Below, piece by piece: positions 44,056 through 52,790 of a stretch of DNA of 64,000 bases. Origin of the DNA: Planococcus halocryophilus (GTDB lineage: Bacteria; Bacillota; Bacilli; Bacillales_A; Planococcaceae). A program made the position numbers and the translations under genes. The first letter of the stretch is position 1; every line of letters begins with the position of its first letter. The notes below the pieces were generated by a model. It did not search any database. It was not told the DNA's origin and saw nothing but the letters and a program-made list of their open reading frames with translations. Location of the stretch: positions 175,527 to 239,526 of the forward strand of contig NZ_JAKVTG010000005.1 in the NCBI RefSeq assembly GCF_022489025.1, in the 5' to 3' direction.

Positions 44056-44694
44056 CTACGTTATTACTACTTTAGCAGCTTCTAATGAGAAATTCTTTCT
44101 CTGCTCTTCGGTAATCATAAATATTTCAAAAGAATAGTCGTTGGTGGAAATTGCATAAAGATCTTTAAAAGTAAATACAAAAATGTAATCAAACTTTCGA
44201 TTACTCTTTTTGCTTTCTTTAATATGCTTAATTAGATCAATAACTTCATACTCTTCCTCACCCTCCGCATAAAGAAATAAATTATTTTCTTTAAAGATTT
44301 TGTAATTACCATCATTAAGTTTATTTAACTTGTTGTTAAAAGCTTCTATAGATTGATTTACCCCGCCCCAAAAGGCTTCTGGCAAAATGAATTTTATAAT
44401 TCCTTCATTATTTGTATCGAGTCTTATCTTATGTTTTTTTAATTGGTCCTTCTTTTTCGAAGTTACCTCACTTATATGCTTATTATATAAGGATGAAAAT
44501 TGAGCAACTCCATATCTCAGTCGCTGCTTCATTGTTTCCGTCACTTCTACACCAATATGTTTATTATAATTCTGGATATCTGGCTTGTCTGCCAAAGAAC
44601 TTTCTAAATACTTTTCTGAATAAATAGCTAAGAGAACTTGCCTTGCATATTCTTCTCGGAACTTCGTTTCAGTTGACCCTCTAATTTCAGTCAC
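44056..44694 (-). CDS. Possible PD-(D/E)XK-like protein, 212 aa
   Basis: Not recognised with certainty. The N-terminal region has EEYARQVLLAIYSEKY, then DKPDIQNYNKHIGVEVTET; an Asp-Pro-Asp/IGVEVT pairing of this kind is seen in restriction-endonuclease-fold proteins. The C-terminal half (FDYIFVFTFKDLYAISTND) looks like a second alpha/beta module. GTG start with a weak ribosome site. AT-rich. Twenty-two bases after the 228-aa nuclease-like gene, so part of a three-gene cassette. Active-site completeness is unproved. Confidence 0.55.
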   Translation of the reverse strand: MTEIRGSTETKFREEYARQVLLAIYSEKYLESSLADKPDIQNYNKHIGVEVTETMKQRLRYGVAQFSSLYNKHISEVTSKKKDQLKKHKIRLDTNNEGIIKFILPEAFWGGVNQSIEAFNNKLNKLNDGNYKIFKENNLFLYAEGEEEYEVIDLIKHIKESKKSNRKFDYIFVFTFKDLYAISTNDYSFEIFMITEEQRKNFSLEAAKVVIT

Positions 44695-44716
44695 CTTCTA
44701 TTCTTACTATAATAAA

Positions 44717-45403
44717 CTAATCATTTTCACTAGTTTCCAACGCACGGATAATAACAGTTCCAAGCTGGCGCGTATTATGTGGGTTGCCGTTTCCATTCAC
44801 ATTTGGGATTGACAGTAACTCCGCAATCTTCCTTAGAACCGGTTTCACCACTTGATGTTTCCGGTCTCCTTCATATACTTCAATTCCGCCACTTTCAAGT
44901 TCTTTAATCAAATAATCGTTATATCGCGCTTCTTTTGAAACGTTTATCTGCTCGTCACTGCGGACTTTCTCGTCAGCCTTGAATAGCTTCGACATCGCGA
45001 TGAGGAGTTTTCCATCCGACCGTGCCGTCATTAATTGTTTTGCTTCGGCAAGTGGCGCATCTAACAAAATCTCAAGTTCCATTTCTTCCTGATTGAACCT
45101 CAAGATGATGACGCGGTCTGCTAAATCCAATGTATTCGGATTAAACACGACAAACCCAGTGCTCCCGATCCTTGCGGTGGTCTTCACCGAGATCCGCTCG
45201 TTGTCTTTCGTCACCACGTCATAGCCTCGTTCGTTGACCATACCCGCCATATTTCCATTCGTGTACATAGCGACATACAGTTCACCCATGCGACCGATTA
45301 AATGGCGCAACTCCCGTGGATCCGCTCCCCAGCTGATTTCACGTTCGAGCCAGCTCATCGCTTCCCCGAGTGATTGAATGATTTGCATTTGTGTCAGTGC
45401 CAT
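44717..45403 (-). CDS. Restriction-endonuclease-fold-like protein, 228 aa
   Basis: Cytoplasmic protein with a probable PD-(D/E)XK core: GRMGELYVAMYTNGNMAG (helix with conserved Glu), GYDVVTKDNERISVKTTARIG (Asp, then Ser-Val-Lys on the next strand). The tail (EVYEGDRKHQVVKPVLRKIAELL) may bind DNA or a partner. The start overlaps the preceding 71-aa gene by 10 bases. Similar folds occur in restriction and mobile-element proteins. Exact family not identified. Confidence 0.6.
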   Translation of the reverse strand: MALTQMQIIQSLGEAMSWLEREISWGADPRELRHLIGRMGELYVAMYTNGNMAGMVNERGYDVVTKDNERISVKTTARIGSTGFVVFNPNTLDLADRVIILRFNQEEMELEILLDAPLAEAKQLMTARSDGKLLIAMSKLFKADEKVRSDEQINVSKEARYNDYLIKELESGGIEVYEGDRKHQVVKPVLRKIAELLSIPNVNGNGNPHNTRQLGTVIIRALETSEND

Positions 45404-45609
45404 TTCAATTCCCCCTGATCATCCGATTTCTCCATTCTGATCAAATCAATAATTCTTAGCACTTCCTGTAGCTTCGGCTCTTCATACAATTTTAGCATTA
45501 TCTCAGCTTCTAGGCTTTCATCCTGCCAATCATTAATCCCTTTAGTATTTTTGAAGAGCTGGATATATTTCGCGGTTTTTGTTTCTAATACATAAGCGCG
45601 ATTTCCCAA
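45394..45609 (-). CDS. Small protein preceding nuclease-like gene
   Basis: 71 aa, TTG start with AGAGG nine bases upstream. Acidic C-terminal helix (EAEIMLKLYEEPKLQEVLRIIDLIRMEKSDDQGE). Its 3' end overlaps the next start, so it is coupled to the 228-aa protein and could be its inhibitor, antitoxin or subunit. Not recognised. Confidence 0.5.
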   Translation of the reverse strand: MGNRAYVLETKTAKYIQLFKNTKGINDWQDESLEAEIMLKLYEEPKLQEVLRIIDLIRMEKSDDQGELKWH

Positions 45610-46119
45610 GTAATAATACCTCTAATCTAGTTTATGTATTTGAACTAAATGTCGTTATTGGATTTATTAAATTCGAACTCTATATTTATTTAGTATACCT
45701 AATTTGAATAACAACTCCTTGCACACACTCGCATCGATCGCTTCCATGAGAGCGATGCGGCTTCCAAACAATTTATACAGATGAACAAAAAGACTATCCA
45801 CAAAATGTTGATTTAGCTAGTGTGGCTATGTATAAATTATAAATCGTAGTGTAATGTCAAAATTGTTTAGAATTATTTTTAGCACTAGATAACGACACTA
45901 ATCTTTCAAATGCTGCTGATAGAATAGAATTGTGCCTGTCATTTCTGGAGAATGGTATCGATTCTGGCGAAAAAAGTATACTGTAAGTAAGTTCTCTATT
46001 TAAATAAAAGTTATAAAAATGAATACTTCTTCCATTTAGTAGTAATATATAAGTAATATTACAATTTACTAATACGTTGTTTAATATTTTTTCTAATTCT
46101 ATTAACCAGGAGGATTTTA
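45610..46119. other. 510-bp AT-rich intergenic region with repeat copy C
   Basis: Between divergent genes. Holds a hairpin-forming GCATCGATCGCT/AGCGATGCG (about 45730-45760) followed directly by repeat copy C (45770-45895). The rest, before the AGGAGG of the 199-aa gene, is AT-rich with no distinct promoter chosen. Confidence 0.6.
45770..45895 (+). repeat. Dispersed intergenic repeat, copy C (degenerate)
   Basis: Has the ATGAACAAAA start, a weakened hairpin 1 (ACTATCCACA / TAGTGTGGCT), TATAAATTATAAATCGTAGTGTAATGTC and GTTTAGAATT; the 3' arm is lost. Confidence 0.6.
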
Positions 46120-46719
46120 ATGGCTAAAATACCAGTAAAATTAGTATATGATGTAGCAAAGACACATGGTCCTAAAGCAATCAAATTGGCACTAGCAAAT
46201 AAAGAATTAATGAACGAGGTATTACCTGCTATTGGCAAAGGCGCGGAAAAAATAAAAGAATATCAGGCTAATAGAAAAGATAAAAAAGAAGAAAACAATA
46301 GTGATCAATTCAGGAAAATAAATATTAAAGATTATAAAAAGAATGATTTAAGCAAACTTAATAATTTAAACAGAATCCAGCTAATTAAACACAAGCATGA
46401 AATCGAAACCTTTATCTCTCAGATTAGCCATAAAGAAAAACAGGAACTGGCTATTAAGAAACCAATCTATTCTAAGAACATAAAGGAATGGAACTCATTG
46501 CTGGTTCAGATAGAAAATCAAATTGCTGTAATGGACTATCATGAGTACTTAAATATTTATAATAACCACGAATATGAAAGCACTTATTTTAAAGGTTTCG
46601 AACGAAAAGTGTTGAGCTTTAAAAAGATTATTGAAGAAGATTCAAATGAAACTCTCTATCATTTTATTCAGGCACAAACGAACAGAGATTTAGCAACTAT
46701 TGAGCAAGACTTTTCATAG
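46120..46719 (+). CDS. Hypothetical lysine-rich protein, 199 aa
   Basis: Not recognised. Good AGGAGG site. Begins IPVKLVYDVAKTHGPKAIKLALANKELM, then a Lys/Glu/Asn-rich linker and a mostly helical C-terminal half. More AT-rich than the flanking core genes, suggesting acquisition. Opposite strand to its neighbours. No signal peptide or catalytic motif. Confidence 0.65.
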   Translation: MAKIPVKLVYDVAKTHGPKAIKLALANKELMNEVLPAIGKGAEKIKEYQANRKDKKEENNSDQFRKINIKDYKKNDLSKLNNLNRIQLIKHKHEIETFISQISHKEKQELAIKKPIYSKNIKEWNSLLVQIENQIAVMDYHEYLNIYNNHEYESTYFKGFERKVLSFKKIIEEDSNETLYHFIQAQTNRDLATIEQDFS

Positions 46720-46795
46720 TAAATCAATTCAATTAGGAATCAAAATCAACTCTGTATTAGTTGTTATTAGAATTATTGATGTACTTATCAATAGA

Positions 46796-46857
46796 ATATT
46801 ACACGAAACGCCGCTTTAAGAAAATCCCTTCTCTCTAAGCGGCGTTTTGTGTAATAT
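46796..46857. terminator. Long bidirectional terminator hairpin
   Basis: ATATTACAC-g-AAACGCCGCTT and its complement pair over 20 of 21 positions around a 20-base loop, between convergent genes. Confidence 0.85.
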
Positions 46858-46863
46858 ACAATT

Positions 46864-47220
46864 TTATGATTTCATTTCATTAATAATACTTTGAAGACCT
46901 GACAAATTACCTTTTCCTAAAGTTGCGTAATAATTTATGTGTTTTTGTACAGCATTCAATGCATTTAGATAATAACGTTCACCAAAGTCTTTTCGAATAT
47001 TCTCTAGTAAAAACTTGTTTGTGTCGTTATTAAATGCCCGCTTGTATTCTTCCCCATCCATCATAGCCAAAAATATTGTAATGAAAGCTTGAGCAGATCC
47101 TTCATTCATTCCTGATAATCGATTAATCTCGATTTTCCCTTCAGTTCTTGTCAATTGGCGCGAATACACTTTTATAGCCACTTTATACGCTTCTTTAGTC
47201 ATTGTCATCGTAATTTTCAT
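46864..47220 (-). CDS. Protein resembling ScoMcrA N-terminal head domain
   Basis: 118 aa from the ATG at 47220, chosen because GAGGAGGG is five bases upstream; the frame is open to 47280. The pattern INRLSGMNEGSAQAFITIFLAMMDGEEYKRAFNN..LENIRKDFGERYYLNALNAVQKHINYY resembles the N-terminal head domain found before HNH or nuclease domains in McrA-like type IV restriction proteins. Here it stands alone, next to an Mrr-like nuclease gene, so it may supply the recognition part in trans (inference). Confidence 0.6.
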   Translation of the reverse strand: MKITMTMTKEAYKVAIKVYSRQLTRTEGKIEINRLSGMNEGSAQAFITIFLAMMDGEEYKRAFNNDTNKFLLENIRKDFGERYYLNALNAVQKHINYYATLGKGNLSGLQSIINEMKS

Positions 47221-47272
47221 CGATACCCTCCTCATGGTTCTAGTTACCATTTCCGAAAAAATGCTTCTAAGT

Positions 47273-47827
47273 TCATCCAACTCTTTTCGCTAGTAAGATT
47301 TCTATGAGCTCATCACGGTTTACCAACTTCACTTTATTGCTTCGCGCTAGTTCTGCAGCTGCTTTTGTAAAGAAACTGTTTGTGACAACCCAGGCTTCAT
47401 TAGCCCCGTAATGTAGCTTCGCCGCCGAAATTTCCTGCACAGCTTTGATCCCAACATTGCTTTTATATCGCTTTGCTTGCACAGCAATCTTTTGCTGGCC
47501 TTTTTCTAGAATTAGATCTGCCCCGTAATCTCCAGTATAAGGTGTTTTTTTAACGCTATAACCTTCAGTTATGTAACGCAAGCGTAAAAATTCTTCAAAC
47601 TCTGCCCCTGACATCGCGTCCACCTGCAACATCCCTGACTCACTCAATCTCTTCTTTTTCTTATGTTGGATTGTCTTGGCGACTATCAACATACTTAGAA
47701 AGCAAAAGACGAAGACAGTAATGGTCGCTGCAATAGATTGTGTGTAAACATACGTAACTGCGCTGCTAAATATCATAATTCCAGACAAAAACTCCGTTAA
47801 ATTGTCTTTCTTCTTCTTTCTTGCCAT
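47273..47827 (-). CDS. Membrane-anchored Mrr-like restriction endonuclease domain protein
   Basis: 184 aa. Two membrane helices at about 10-55, then a complete Mrr_cat (PF04471-type) domain: MSGAEFEEFLRLRYITEGYSVKKTPYTGDYGADLIL supplies the Glu and Asp, and KIAVQAKRYKSNVGIKAVQEI the Gln-x-Lys; the end is EAWVVTNSFFTKAAAELA. Mrr-type nucleases cut methylated or foreign DNA; membrane-tethered versions are common in Firmicutes. Good ribosome site. Followed after 52 bp by the head-domain gene. Confidence 0.85.
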   Translation of the reverse strand: MARKKKKDNLTEFLSGIMIFSSAVTYVYTQSIAATITVFVFCFLSMLIVAKTIQHKKKKRLSESGMLQVDAMSGAEFEEFLRLRYITEGYSVKKTPYTGDYGADLILEKGQQKIAVQAKRYKSNVGIKAVQEISAAKLHYGANEAWVVTNSFFTKAAAELARSNKVKLVNRDELIEILLAKRVG

Positions 47828-47931
47828 GGTTTACCGCCCTTCGATACAAATGTACTAAGTATTTTGTATTAATTTCTTATGCCTTACGTTCAGCTACTTA
47901 TAGCACTTATTTCATAATGTATCTCTTCTTT

Positions 47932-48525
47932 TTATATATTTTTAAAATCCAGCTTGTCCAATCCTTCAAATACTTTAGAACGTACATCCTCAGGAGATTT
48001 CACATCAAACAGTGGAATATCCACAGCCTCCAATTTTTCAAAACCGGAATGCTTCTTCTTCAAATTACCTCCAGATAAGATAGACCATTTATTTTCATTG
48101 TGGGTGATATCAAAATCATCTTCATAGAACGGCGTATAGAATGTCCAATGATCAGATACTGCTGGCAAGCGCTGCCAAAAGGATTGGTCAAACTGGTAGC
48201 GAATAATGGATAACATCGGCAAGTTTTCTCCATCGTCATTTGTTAAATCCACCATTACGCCATACCATGGCAAGTCCCGAATCTCTTCTATGCTGCTAGG
48301 TACGGTTTCTGCTTTTACATAGAGCTTGATGAAGTTTGTTATCAGCCAGCCATGTGTATCCGTATCGGATTTATACCGCATGAATCTCGGAGTGATTGTG
48401 ACATACCCCTGTTCTTCTCCCACACGATCGAGCTCTTGAAAGAGAATATTCAAATTCTCGTATGTTTCCTTCAATAAATTTGCTGCTTGTATAATATGTT
48501 CGCCTTTATTTTGAACCATAGACAT
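47932..48525 (-). CDS. Hypothetical protein paired with broken nuclease, 197 aa
   Basis: Not recognised. ATG at 48525 is preceded by GGGGG nine bases away; the frame opens earlier at 48546. Soluble alpha/beta protein with ITPRFMRYKSDTDTHGWLITNFIKLYV and DLPWYGVMVDLTND. Overlaps the end of the upstream nuclease-like gene by 20 bases, so the two form a coupled pair and probably act together. Confidence 0.65.
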   Translation of the reverse strand: MSMVQNKGEHIIQAANLLKETYENLNILFQELDRVGEEQGYVTITPRFMRYKSDTDTHGWLITNFIKLYVKAETVPSSIEEIRDLPWYGVMVDLTNDDGENLPMLSIIRYQFDQSFWQRLPAVSDHWTFYTPFYEDDFDITHNENKWSILSGGNLKKKHSGFEKLEAVDIPLFDVKSPEDVRSKVFEGLDKLDFKNI

Positions 48526-49304
48526 ACGCTTCTTCCCCCTGTTCAAATTTTAGTTCTGGCCAAGACCATATTCCCTTGTTCTGTACTTTCTCGTTTTGAT
48601 ATTGATATGGCAAATGTTGAATTGCTTTATCAATATAGACATCATTTAGAAACCCAGTAAAACGCTTCAAGCCTTTCACTTCCAATAATGCTTCCGCATC
48701 CTCAAGAATTAGCTTTTGAGTTTCACCCTGTGCAGTTTTTTTCATGTTTCCGATTTTTGTATGTAGGTCTTCCCAATTTGCGAATCCCATCGTGACATCT
48801 GGTGAGATTTTGTATCTAATATCATATTGTTTCTGGACTGTATTTCGAATGGGAAATGGAGCTAAGAAAATAAGATAGCCTTTTCGTTTACCTGTCCGTT
48901 TTTTCAATCATGCAAGAGTATTTGGAAAGTTGATGATGACTCTTGTCGTAATCCAATACCTCTCCGTAGTCATCTTCTGAAGAAATGCCGCTTTTATATT
49001 TCACTTCAATACCTACAAGAAAACTTTCAAACTCCAGCAATAAATCAATTTCACCTTTTACGTGTTGCGGCCAGAAATTATACGTAACTTCGAAGCCTTT
49101 TTGCGCAGCCAAAAACATTTGCCAAGTTTTTTGATGCTCTTCATCAGTAAACTCAACTTGCTCTAATATGCCTTGCAATCCTTGCTCAAATGGCAAATAC
49201 CGCAGCGCTCCAAAAAAGTCTCCAGTCAATTTATCTTCTAGTCGATCAGTCAAATTGCTCCCTGAAGCAGAAATCTTTCCTTTGATCTCACTAATCATTC
49301 GCAT
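48506..49304 (-). pseudogene. PD-(D/E)XK nuclease-like gene, frameshifted
   Basis: Two overlapping frames read as one protein. The first part (138 aa) has LEDKLTGDFFGALRYLPFEQ, then the nuclease core KGEIDLLLEF..VGIEVKYKSG (Asp..Glu-x-Lys) and HHQLSKYSCMIEKTDR-stop. The continuation, RTGKRKGYLIFLAPFP.., lies in another frame from about 48907. The break coincides with a run of six A on the coding strand (plus 48899-48904); removing one A restores the frame. It could be a real inactivation, transcript slippage or a sequencing error. Intact, it would be about 265 aa, likely a restriction or defence nuclease. Confidence 0.7.
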
Positions 49305-49560
49305 CTCTTCTTTCAGTTTAAATTCACGTATTAATTCCCATCATCTTCATTCTATTTAGTAAGTATATGAGCATTTTTAACCAACTCAATTAATAAGTAA
49401 ATAGTATCATATTAGAAAACCAAAATATAGACTTGTTTCCATTTTAATACAAATAAATATCTTGAAACCTTGATAATAGCTACATATGCTATAAATAATT
49501 CATAGGCTCAAATCACAAAAATACATATCGAAAAAAGATGATTTATCACTATTCCACTTC

Positions 49561-49640
49561 GTTTATACGATCGCTCAAAATGAAAAAACTACACTCGCAA
49601 TGTTGGCTTAGCAAGTGTAGTTACACAGCGACACAATTTA
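49561..49640 (+). repeat. Dispersed intergenic repeat, copy D (5' part)
   Basis: Hairpin 1 is CTACACTCGC with GCAAGTGTAG; only the first half of the element is recognisable. The remaining parts of the 465-bp gap 49305-49769 are AT-rich with nothing else called. Confidence 0.65.
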
Positions 49641-49769
49641 AATCTAATCCACTACTCTCCATAACTTGTACGAATAAAAATCATTAAGACAAAAGAAAGG
49701 ATTTCGATACGCCAGACTGCTATACTCCTCAATGAGCAAACTTGCAGGGAAAGAAAGGAAGTTATCAAA

Positions 49770-50762
49770 ATGAAACTAAGTGTCTTAGACCAAGCGCCTG
49801 TTACGACTGGAAACACAGCGGAAGCAGCGATACAAAATGCGGTGGAACTTGCGGTTCTTGCCGACTCTTTAGGCTACAGCCGGATGTGGATGGCTGAACA
49901 TCATGGCTCCAGCGCATTTTCCAGCTCCGCACCTGAAGTCACGGCCGCATACTTGAGTGCCAAAACAACGAATATTCGCATCGGTACAGGCGGTGTGATG
50001 ATGATGCATTATTCACCGTTAAAACTGGCAGAAGTCTTTAAAACATTGGCTGCACTTGCGCCAGGCCGGATCGATTTCGGCGTTGGTCGCGCGCCCGGTG
50101 GTGACCATAGCGCCATGTACGCTTTGGCTCAAGGACGCCGCCCGATGACTGACGACATGTACGGAAAATTCGACACCGCATTAAAACTGATCAACGACGA
50201 AATACCGGAAGAGACACTGTACAATAAAACCATTGCGGCTCCGACACATATTCAGTTGCCAGAAGCGTGGTTACTCGGTTCAAGTGGCAACAGCGCATTA
50301 GAAGCAGGACGTATGGGCGTCGGCTATTCATTCGCCCAGTTTTTCAATGGTGGCATGACGAAAGACATTTTAGCTTCTTACCGTGCAAATTTTAAACCGT
50401 CTGCGTTTATGGAAAAACCCGAAATTTCGGTATCGTATTTAGTGACAACAGCTGAAACGGCCGAAGAAGCAGAATACGAAGCATTGCCACAAGACATTTC
50501 ACGCCTCATGTTGATGAAAGGTCGGATCATGCCTCTCATGACACCCGAAGAGGCACAAAATTCCGCGTTAACTGAAATGGACCGCATGCAAATCAAGGAA
50601 AGCCGTAACATCCATTTAGTCGGTTCCGCCAAAGACGTCGCCGATCAATTGCAGCGAGAACAAATGCAATATAGTTTTGAAGAAGCCATGATCTGCAGCA
50701 TTCCGCATTCCCAGGAAAAACGATTGGCTGCTTATCAACTATTAGCAGAGCAATTACTGTAA
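49770..50762 (+). CDS. LLM-class flavin-dependent oxidoreductase
   Basis: 330-aa luciferase-like monooxygenase-fold protein using reduced FMN. Typical stretches: LSVLDQAPVTTGNTAEAAIQN, YSRMWMAEHHGSSAFSSSAPEV, IRIGTGGVMMMHYSPLKLAE, LAPGRIDFGVGRAPGGDHSA, WLLGSSGNSALEAGRMGVGYSFAQFF. Same subgroup as Bacillus YvbT-like proteins; substrate unknown. AGGAAG precedes the ATG. Own terminator. Confidence 0.94.
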   Translation: MKLSVLDQAPVTTGNTAEAAIQNAVELAVLADSLGYSRMWMAEHHGSSAFSSSAPEVTAAYLSAKTTNIRIGTGGVMMMHYSPLKLAEVFKTLAALAPGRIDFGVGRAPGGDHSAMYALAQGRRPMTDDMYGKFDTALKLINDEIPEETLYNKTIAAPTHIQLPEAWLLGSSGNSALEAGRMGVGYSFAQFFNGGMTKDILASYRANFKPSAFMEKPEISVSYLVTTAETAEEAEYEALPQDISRLMLMKGRIMPLMTPEEAQNSALTEMDRMQIKESRNIHLVGSAKDVADQLQREQMQYSFEEAMICSIPHSQEKRLAAYQLLAEQLL

Positions 50763-50789
50763 CTGATGAATTTCATAAATAGGCAAATG

Positions 50790-50826
50790 AAAGCCGGATC
50801 GGTTCGGTCAACCGATCCGGCTTTTT
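50790..50826. terminator. Bidirectional terminator
   Basis: AAAGCCGGATCGGTT/AACCGATCCGGCTTT perfect 15-bp stem with five-base loop between convergent genes. Confidence 0.93.
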
Positions 50827-50845
50827 CTTCATTATATTATTGCTT

Positions 50846-52498
50846 CTACTCAATCTTCCCCAACTCATCCAACAACGCGGTCCGTTTCGGATACATAAAC
50901 TTCAGTTCTTTAATCAGCCCTGTTGCCGCCTCAGCTCCAAGTGCTTGTTGGAAACCCTTAATTTTTTGGCATGCACTCCAATAGGCTTTTCGGTTGGAAG
51001 CTTGTTCGATCACTCGGTAAATATAGCTTGTATAAATCTCGTTCACTTCGTGCGGGTAATCATTTAGTAAATGCGGGTGCAGATGTTCGATGGCAGCGAC
51101 ATCTTTCTGGCAATAATCGAGCAGTTCACCAAACCTCTTTTCATCAATCAAAATGCCAAGGTAAAGTGGACGACATCGTGGATGCATTTTCATTTCCTCA
51201 AGCATCTCTTCCATTTTTTTCGGCCATTCTTCCACAGCCACCAAACTTCTCAACTTATAATAATATTCTTCTTCCCCATCCACCGCGAATTGGAAGCTGA
51301 GGTTAATCATCTCCGCTGTGTTGCCCATTCCCTCATAGGCTCGAAAGCGCAGCTTTTTCCATTCATGCACCAACCCAGGTAGTTTCATATCTAGTTGTTC
51401 TGACTCGGTACACAACTGGATTGCTTTCTCGTATTGACCAGCATCTAGCGCTTGCTGGACCTGCGCTTTACGAACTTCGGGATAACGACCATGCTCCACG
51501 TAAAACGATTCAATCGCTTGCTGGTCCTCGGCCTGTTGTAAAACTACGAACTGGCACATACGGAACCGCTCTTCGGTATATGAATACGACTTACTTTGCA
51601 TTTCCTTACTGCTAATCACGTTTTCAATAAAATCATAGAACTTATCCGCGAAATCGCCTTTGTCATTCCATTGCAATACAGATACCAGCAAATCACCCGC
51701 AGCGTCTGTAATATCTTTTTCTAAACTCGAAAGGATATGCGGATAAAGCAGCTTGAGCATACCATCCACAGTTGAATCGTCGAGTCTTCCCGGCCAGTCT
51801 GCTAGCGTTTCGTTAATCTTCTCCAGACTTTCATAAACGGCAGAACTAATTTCGCCAGCTGAGTCATCTGCCCTTAACAACATTTCGCTACATTCCTCGA
51901 TAACGATCAAACTGAGGCGAATCATTTTCTCAGCATCTTGCTCTATCTGCAAGCTATCTACATACTCTTGAACTTCCTCTGCCCCTTCAATCGCCTGACT
52001 TGCCCGGTCCCATTCGATAAATCCGCTACGACTCGCACGGTTAGCCGACTTCTGAATAATACGACGTGCCCTTTGTTCATCCATACCGCTTGCATTCGAA
52101 AATTTCTCTGTTAAATAAAGATTTACTGCTGGCTGCTTTTGTATCAACTCTTCTAAGATTTCTAGCAGCTCTGCTTTTTTCAATGCTTTTAACTGCACTA
52201 ACACATCCGTGTTAGTCGAACTATTTTCTTTTTTAACTTCACGAATCGCGAGACACACCGCGACTTCATGCTTGCACAGTGAATCTGATTCAAATGGGCA
52301 CGTACAAGAAGTCCACGCCACGGACTCCTCACCCGACAGCTTGACCATCACTTCATAATCTTGGGTACCCGCTACAAACGCATGCCAGCGATTCGGCGCA
52401 TCTTCCGCCAGCTCTTTCACAAAATCTCTCTCAAAATAATCCAAGCCGCGCTTGTAAAGCACTGCCGGCACATAGGTTTTTAAATTATTTAAGTTCAT
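50846..52498 (-). CDS. SWIM zinc finger protein
   Basis: 550-aa cytoplasmic protein. SWIM motif near the N-terminus: Cys65, Cys67, Cys75 and His77 (SCTCPFESDSLCKHE), a C-x-C-x(n)-C-x-H zinc site thought to bind DNA or proteins. The remaining ~470 residues are helical and repeat-like. The SWI2/SNF2 helicase usually encoded beside such proteins is not seen here. Start ATG 52498 has AGGGGG upstream; the frame is open to 52582. Confidence 0.87.
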   Translation of the reverse strand: MNLNNLKTYVPAVLYKRGLDYFERDFVKELAEDAPNRWHAFVAGTQDYEVMVKLSGEESVAWTSCTCPFESDSLCKHEVAVCLAIREVKKENSSTNTDVLVQLKALKKAELLEILEELIQKQPAVNLYLTEKFSNASGMDEQRARRIIQKSANRASRSGFIEWDRASQAIEGAEEVQEYVDSLQIEQDAEKMIRLSLIVIEECSEMLLRADDSAGEISSAVYESLEKINETLADWPGRLDDSTVDGMLKLLYPHILSSLEKDITDAAGDLLVSVLQWNDKGDFADKFYDFIENVISSKEMQSKSYSYTEERFRMCQFVVLQQAEDQQAIESFYVEHGRYPEVRKAQVQQALDAGQYEKAIQLCTESEQLDMKLPGLVHEWKKLRFRAYEGMGNTAEMINLSFQFAVDGEEEYYYKLRSLVAVEEWPKKMEEMLEEMKMHPRCRPLYLGILIDEKRFGELLDYCQKDVAAIEHLHPHLLNDYPHEVNEIYTSYIYRVIEQASNRKAYWSACQKIKGFQQALGAEAATGLIKELKFMYPKRTALLDELGKIE

Positions 52499-52652
52499 GA
52501 GAATTCCCCCTGCGTCGATTATAACCTGAAGAGGATTGGGGTTGCAGGAAGTTCTTTTCGGAGTAGCCGAATAATTTATCATAAATAATAAGACTAATAA
52601 TATTCCTGAAACTTATTTCCAGCAGCTCCCTGATCGCCCCTGTGCATCACAC

Positions 52653-52790
52653 AACTTATATGAATGAACAAATATAAATAGCCACATCCACAACATTGAT
52701 GCAGCAGGTGTGGCAATCTATAGGATATAAATGGTCGTATATTGTCAATATCATTTAAAATTATTTCTTACAAAGGGAAGCGGGTTGATC
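52653..52790 (+). repeat. Dispersed intergenic repeat, copy E
   Basis: Full length. ATGAATGAACAAATATAAAT, hairpin GCCACATCCA / GCAGGTGTGGC with a weakened arm, GGATATAAATGGTCGTATATTGTC, TTTAAAATTATTTC, AAGGGAAGCG. Confidence 0.65.

Noticed and set aside
48899..48904. Programmed -1 frameshift at the A-run of the nuclease-like gene
   Set aside because: The heptamer is not in the frame needed for -1 slippage; the shift required is +1 (or -2), so programmed -1 shifting is not supported.
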